Source: Sphingopyxis bauzanensis (GTDB taxonomy: Bacteria; Pseudomonadota; Alphaproteobacteria; Sphingomonadales; Sphingomonadaceae). Taken from it: a stretch of DNA of 64,000 bases. The translations under genes and the position numbers were made by a program. The notes beneath the pieces were generated by a model that was not told the origin of the DNA, searched no databases, and saw nothing but the letters and a program-made list of their open reading frames with translations. Below are positions 62,827-64,000 of this stretch, piece after piece. The DNA is taken from NCBI RefSeq assembly GCF_002205675.1, contig NZ_NISK01000002.1, positions 829,076-893,075 of the forward strand. The letters run 5' to 3'. Position 1 is the first letter of the stretch; every line of letters begins with the position of its first letter.

Positions 62827-63339
62827 ATGGCTGAGGAAAATTTTCTTTCACAAGTACCCGCTGCGTCTGCCCTTTTCTTGCGCGAAGACGAAGTGCGTCG
62901 CGGCATCGAATTTCTGTTCTTCGCGCATGCGTCGCTGTGGCGGTCGATCGACGCGCAGCTCGCCGAGCAGGAGCTGGGACGCGCGCATTACCGGGCGCTC
63001 TATTTCATTGCGCGGCAACCGGGGCTGACGATTTCTGACCTGCTCGCGCTGCTGGGCATCACCAAGCAGTCGCTGGGCCGGGTGGTCAAAGAGCTGGAAG
63101 CGCGTGACATGCTGACGACGCGGCCGGGCAATCGCGACCGGCGGCAAAAGGAACTGCGCCTGACCGACGCCGGGCGCACGATCGAAACCGCGATCTTCGC
63201 GCTGCTGCGCGACACGATGAGCCGCGCCTACACCCACGCCGGACAACAGGCGGTGACCGGCTTCTGGCACGTTAGCGAGGCGCTCGTCCCCGCGCGCGAC
63301 CGCAAACGCATTGCGGGGCTGGGACGCGATCCGACTTAG
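62827..63339 (+). CDS. MarR-family transcriptional regulator
   Basis: 170 residues from the ATG at 62827; a GTG two codons earlier is possible. The winged HTH contains ISDLLALLGITKQSLGRVVKEL and the wing with the DxR motif (NRDRRQKELRLTDAG), typical for MarR. It is divergent from ilvE with a 78-bp gap, so it may control ilvE or its own gene. Its stop overlaps the stop of proC. Confidence 0.92.
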   Translation: MAEENFLSQVPAASALFLREDEVRRGIEFLFFAHASLWRSIDAQLAEQELGRAHYRALYFIARQPGLTISDLLALLGITKQSLGRVVKELEARDMLTTRPGNRDRRQKELRLTDAGRTIETAIFALLRDTMSRAYTHAGQQAVTGFWHVSEALVPARDRKRIAGLGRDPT

Positions 63340-64000
63340 CCCTCGCCGCGCGCCAGATCGGCGAGCTCGCGCCCGCGGTCGCGCGCCGCGCGCAGCACAT
63401 TGGTGAGCAGCGCCGCCAGCTGGCCGTCGCTGTCGAGCACATCGAGTCCTGCCTGCGTCGTGCCGCCCTTGCTCGCGACCTGCGCGATCAGCACGCCGGG
63501 CTTTTCGCCGCTGTCGGCGAGCAGCGCCGTGGCGCCGCCAAAAGTTGCCGTGGCCAGTGCGAGCGAATCCTCTGCCGACAGGCCGAGGCGTTCGCCTGCG
63601 GCAGCGTAGGATTCGATCAGGCGAAAGACGAACGCCGGGCCGCTGCCGGTAAAGGCGGTGACCAGATCCATCGTCGAATCGTCAGCCAGCGTCACCGTCT
63701 GTCCCAGCGGATCGAGCAGTGCCGCGATCGCCGCGTCATCGGCGTCACCCAGTGTCGCCACCGCGGTCACCCCCGCGCCGATGCGCGCGGCAAGATTGGG
63801 AAGGATGCGAACCTGCGCGCCGGCACCCGGGAAACGCACCGCGAGATCGGCCAGCGACACGCCCGCCAGGATCGACATCAGATGGACGCCGCCCGTTGCC
63901 AGCGGCGCCAGCACGTCGGCGACGTCGCCCAATTGCTGCGGCTTCATACCCAGCATGATCCAGTCGGCGGTACCGCCCGCGGCCTGCCATGCTGCCAGCG
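63336..64000 (-). CDS. proC: Pyrroline-5-carboxylate reductase, 5' end outside window
   Basis: The frame is open to the window edge (220 residues visible). ADWIMLGMKPQQL is the end of the Rossmann-fold NAD(P)H domain. The dimerisation domain shows MDLVTAFTGSGPAFVFRLIES and ASKGGTTQAGLDVL, both diagnostic for ProC. The enzyme reduces pyrroline-5-carboxylate to proline in the cytoplasm. The stop overlaps the MarR stop by 4 bp in convergent orientation. Confidence 0.93.
   Translation of the reverse strand, partial: LAAWQAAGGTADWIMLGMKPQQLGDVADVLAPLATGGVHLMSILAGVSLADLAVRFPGAGAQVRILPNLAARIGAGVTAVATLGDADDAAIAALLDPLGQTVTLADDSTMDLVTAFTGSGPAFVFRLIESYAAAGERLGLSAEDSLALATATFGGATALLADSGEKPGVLIAQVASKGGTTQAGLDVLDSDGQLAALLTNVLRAARDRGRELADLARGEG

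Noticed and set aside
1..64000. CRISPR array, rRNA genes, prophage structural genes
   Set aside because: No regularly spaced short repeats, no rRNA-like sequence and no capsid, tail or terminase genes were found on either strand.

Overview
The window is GC-rich, densely coded DNA of an alphaproteobacterium, most likely a member of the Sphingomonadales. I infer this from codon use, the style of the outer-membrane and autotransporter proteins, and the ilvE/proC neighbourhood; no rRNA or other taxonomic marker is present. It splits into a left chromosomal arm (1-12040), a genomic island of about 49.5 kb (12041-61548), and a right chromosomal arm (61549-64000).

Left arm. It opens with the N-terminal 1144 residues of a repeat-rich autotransporter-like surface protein (minus strand, running off the window). 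A 7TM-type hybrid-like histidine kinase follows, with a convergent NarL/FixJ response regulator. Next comes a patch of mobile-element debris: an IS256-type transposase start, two divergent copies of a 181-187 bp element with terminal inverted repeats, and a broken membrane-protein gene. Two Fic-family genes sit in this patch. A small hypothetical gene and a porin-like beta-barrel gene close the arm.

Island. A 24-bp direct repeat occurs at 12041-12064 and at 61525-61548, where it covers the 3' end of an intact tRNA-Gln(TTG) gene. A tyrosine recombinase lies just inside the tRNA end. Both ends also carry a matching pair of 10-bp repeats that look like arm-type integrase sites. The cargo is almost entirely DNA-processing and defence-type genes. 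(1) A minus-strand operon: small HTH protein (apparently frameshifted), DUF499 ATPase, small protein, DUF1156 DNA methyltransferase, PLD-SNF2 helicase, and a protein with an ADP-ribosyltransferase-like region. (2) A RecD-like helicase with a C-terminal nuclease-like region. (3) A TM0106-type RecB-like nuclease/helicase, next to a DUF4258 protein and a divergent WYL regulator. (4) A divergent pair encoding a candidate sliding-clamp-like protein and a clamp-loader AAA+ ATPase. (5) An ArdC-type antirestriction protein. (6) A plus-strand run of SbcD-like nuclease, SbcC/YhaN-like ATPase, 2404-residue sacsin-like protein with two GHKL ATPase modules, SNF2 helicase, McrB-like AAA+ ATPase and McrC-like nuclease with zinc ribbons. 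(7) An XRE regulator, DUF2958 protein, PGN_0703-like nuclease, a small hypothetical gene and the integrase. I see no conjugation or relaxase genes.

Right arm. tRNA-Gln, ilvE, a MarR regulator and the 3' part of proC are ordinary chromosomal genes.

The most unusual parts are the clamp/clamp-loader pair and the run of SbcCD, sacsin, SNF2 and McrBC homologues. Domain calls come from reading motifs by eye; no database search was run.
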